NCBI RefSeq assembly: GCF_004362865.1
Contig: NZ_SNYI01000001.1
Location: forward strand, 1,384,105-1,448,104
Source: Zeaxanthinibacter enoshimensis
GTDB lineage: Bacteria > Bacteroidota > Bacteroidia > Flavobacteriales > Flavobacteriaceae
Reading direction: 5' to 3'
Length of the DNA stretch: 64,000 bases
How positions within the stretch are numbered: position 1 is the first letter of the stretch; the number at the start of each line of letters is the position of its first letter. The position numbers and the translations under genes were made by a program. This document shows positions 63,899 through 64,000 of this stretch, in pieces. The notes beneath the pieces are model-generated. The model saw only the letters and a program-made list of their open reading frames with translations. It ran no database searches and was not told where the DNA came from.

Positions 63899-63929
63899 TT
63901 TGGCAGAGAGAAAAACGGTTGTATATTTG
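63899..63929 (+). promoter_or_regulatory. rRNA operon promoter 2 (predicted)
   Basis: TTTG at 63899-63902 is followed after 19 bases by TATATTTG at 63922-63929. The segment AACGGTTGTATATTTGCA is identical to that in promoter 1, 138 bases upstream. Confidence 0.78.
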
Positions 63930-64000
63930 CACCCGCTTTGAGAGACAGTAAGTGCTCTTAGACGAGAAGAAAAGTAAACAAGTTCATTGACATATTGGTA
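63930..64000 (+). other. Leader of a probable 16S rRNA operon, cut by the window end
   Basis: The last bases (AAGTTCATTGACATATTGG) resemble the leader found ahead of 16S rRNA in flavobacteria as I recall it. The rRNA gene itself is not in the window. Confidence 0.55.

Noticed and set aside
63930..64000. 16S rRNA gene at the end of the window
   Set aside because: Only a leader-like sequence is seen; no 16S 5' end motif is reached.

Overview
The window looks like a chromosome segment of a marine-type Flavobacteriia member (Bacteroidetes). The support is a SusC/SusD pair, a putative porin of the Bacteroidetes type, GSCFA and DUF5522 proteins, TAnnTTTG promoter boxes with an upstream TTG, and a window end that reads like the promoter and leader of an rRNA operon. 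No species can be named from sequence alone.

Region 1 (1 to about 26,020) is an AT-rich accessory island ending beside an initiator tRNA-Met gene and a tyrosine recombinase. Its left end lies outside the window. From left to right it holds: a four-gene plus-strand run of a UvrD-like helicase (5' partial), a UPF1/DNA2-like SF1 helicase, a 1565-residue protein of W-x-W repeats ending in a DarT-like ADP-ribosyltransferase domain, and a DarG-like macrodomain protein; then, on the minus strand, a RecD-like helicase with a C-terminal nuclease-like domain, a NUDIX/nuclease/DUF2075-helicase fusion, an ankyrin protein, and an overlapping HNH nuclease and HIT hydrolase pair. After these comes a run of small same-strand genes separated by attC-like inverted repeats (a stop-interrupted pseudogene, an HTH-like protein, a DUF2441-like protein, a membrane-anchored coiled-coil protein and a PD-(D/E)XK-like nuclease), and finally an unknown protein overlapping the recombinase gene. 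The content suggests a defence island. The best candidate for an undescribed system is the helicase-helicase-(W-repeat-DarT)-macrodomain run.

Region 2 (26,200 to about 63,080) is GC-richer core chromosome: an AGCS amino-acid symporter overlapping era, a NeuD-like acetyltransferase, der, a four-helix-bundle gene flanked by 8-bp tandem repeats, a minus-strand run of M23 peptidase, MerR regulator, LemA and two TPM proteins, alaS with GSCFA, an aromatic amino acid hydroxylase, a run of small HExxH protein, ACC deaminase-like enzyme, glucosaminidase and hemL, an SLC13 transporter, lysS, a Pmp3-like protein, lipB, an OmpA protein, rnhB with a large lipoprotein, the SusC/SusD pair and a porin. Three small genes (DUF5522, a 58-residue membrane protein and the Pmp3/YqaE protein) were read directly from the sequence.

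Region 3 (63,080 to 64,000) is gene-free. It carries 7-bp and 8-bp tandem arrays with two identical palindromic inserts, followed by two near-identical promoters with exact 19-base spacing and a leader that resembles the start of a flavobacterial 16S rRNA operon. The 16S gene itself is not reached.
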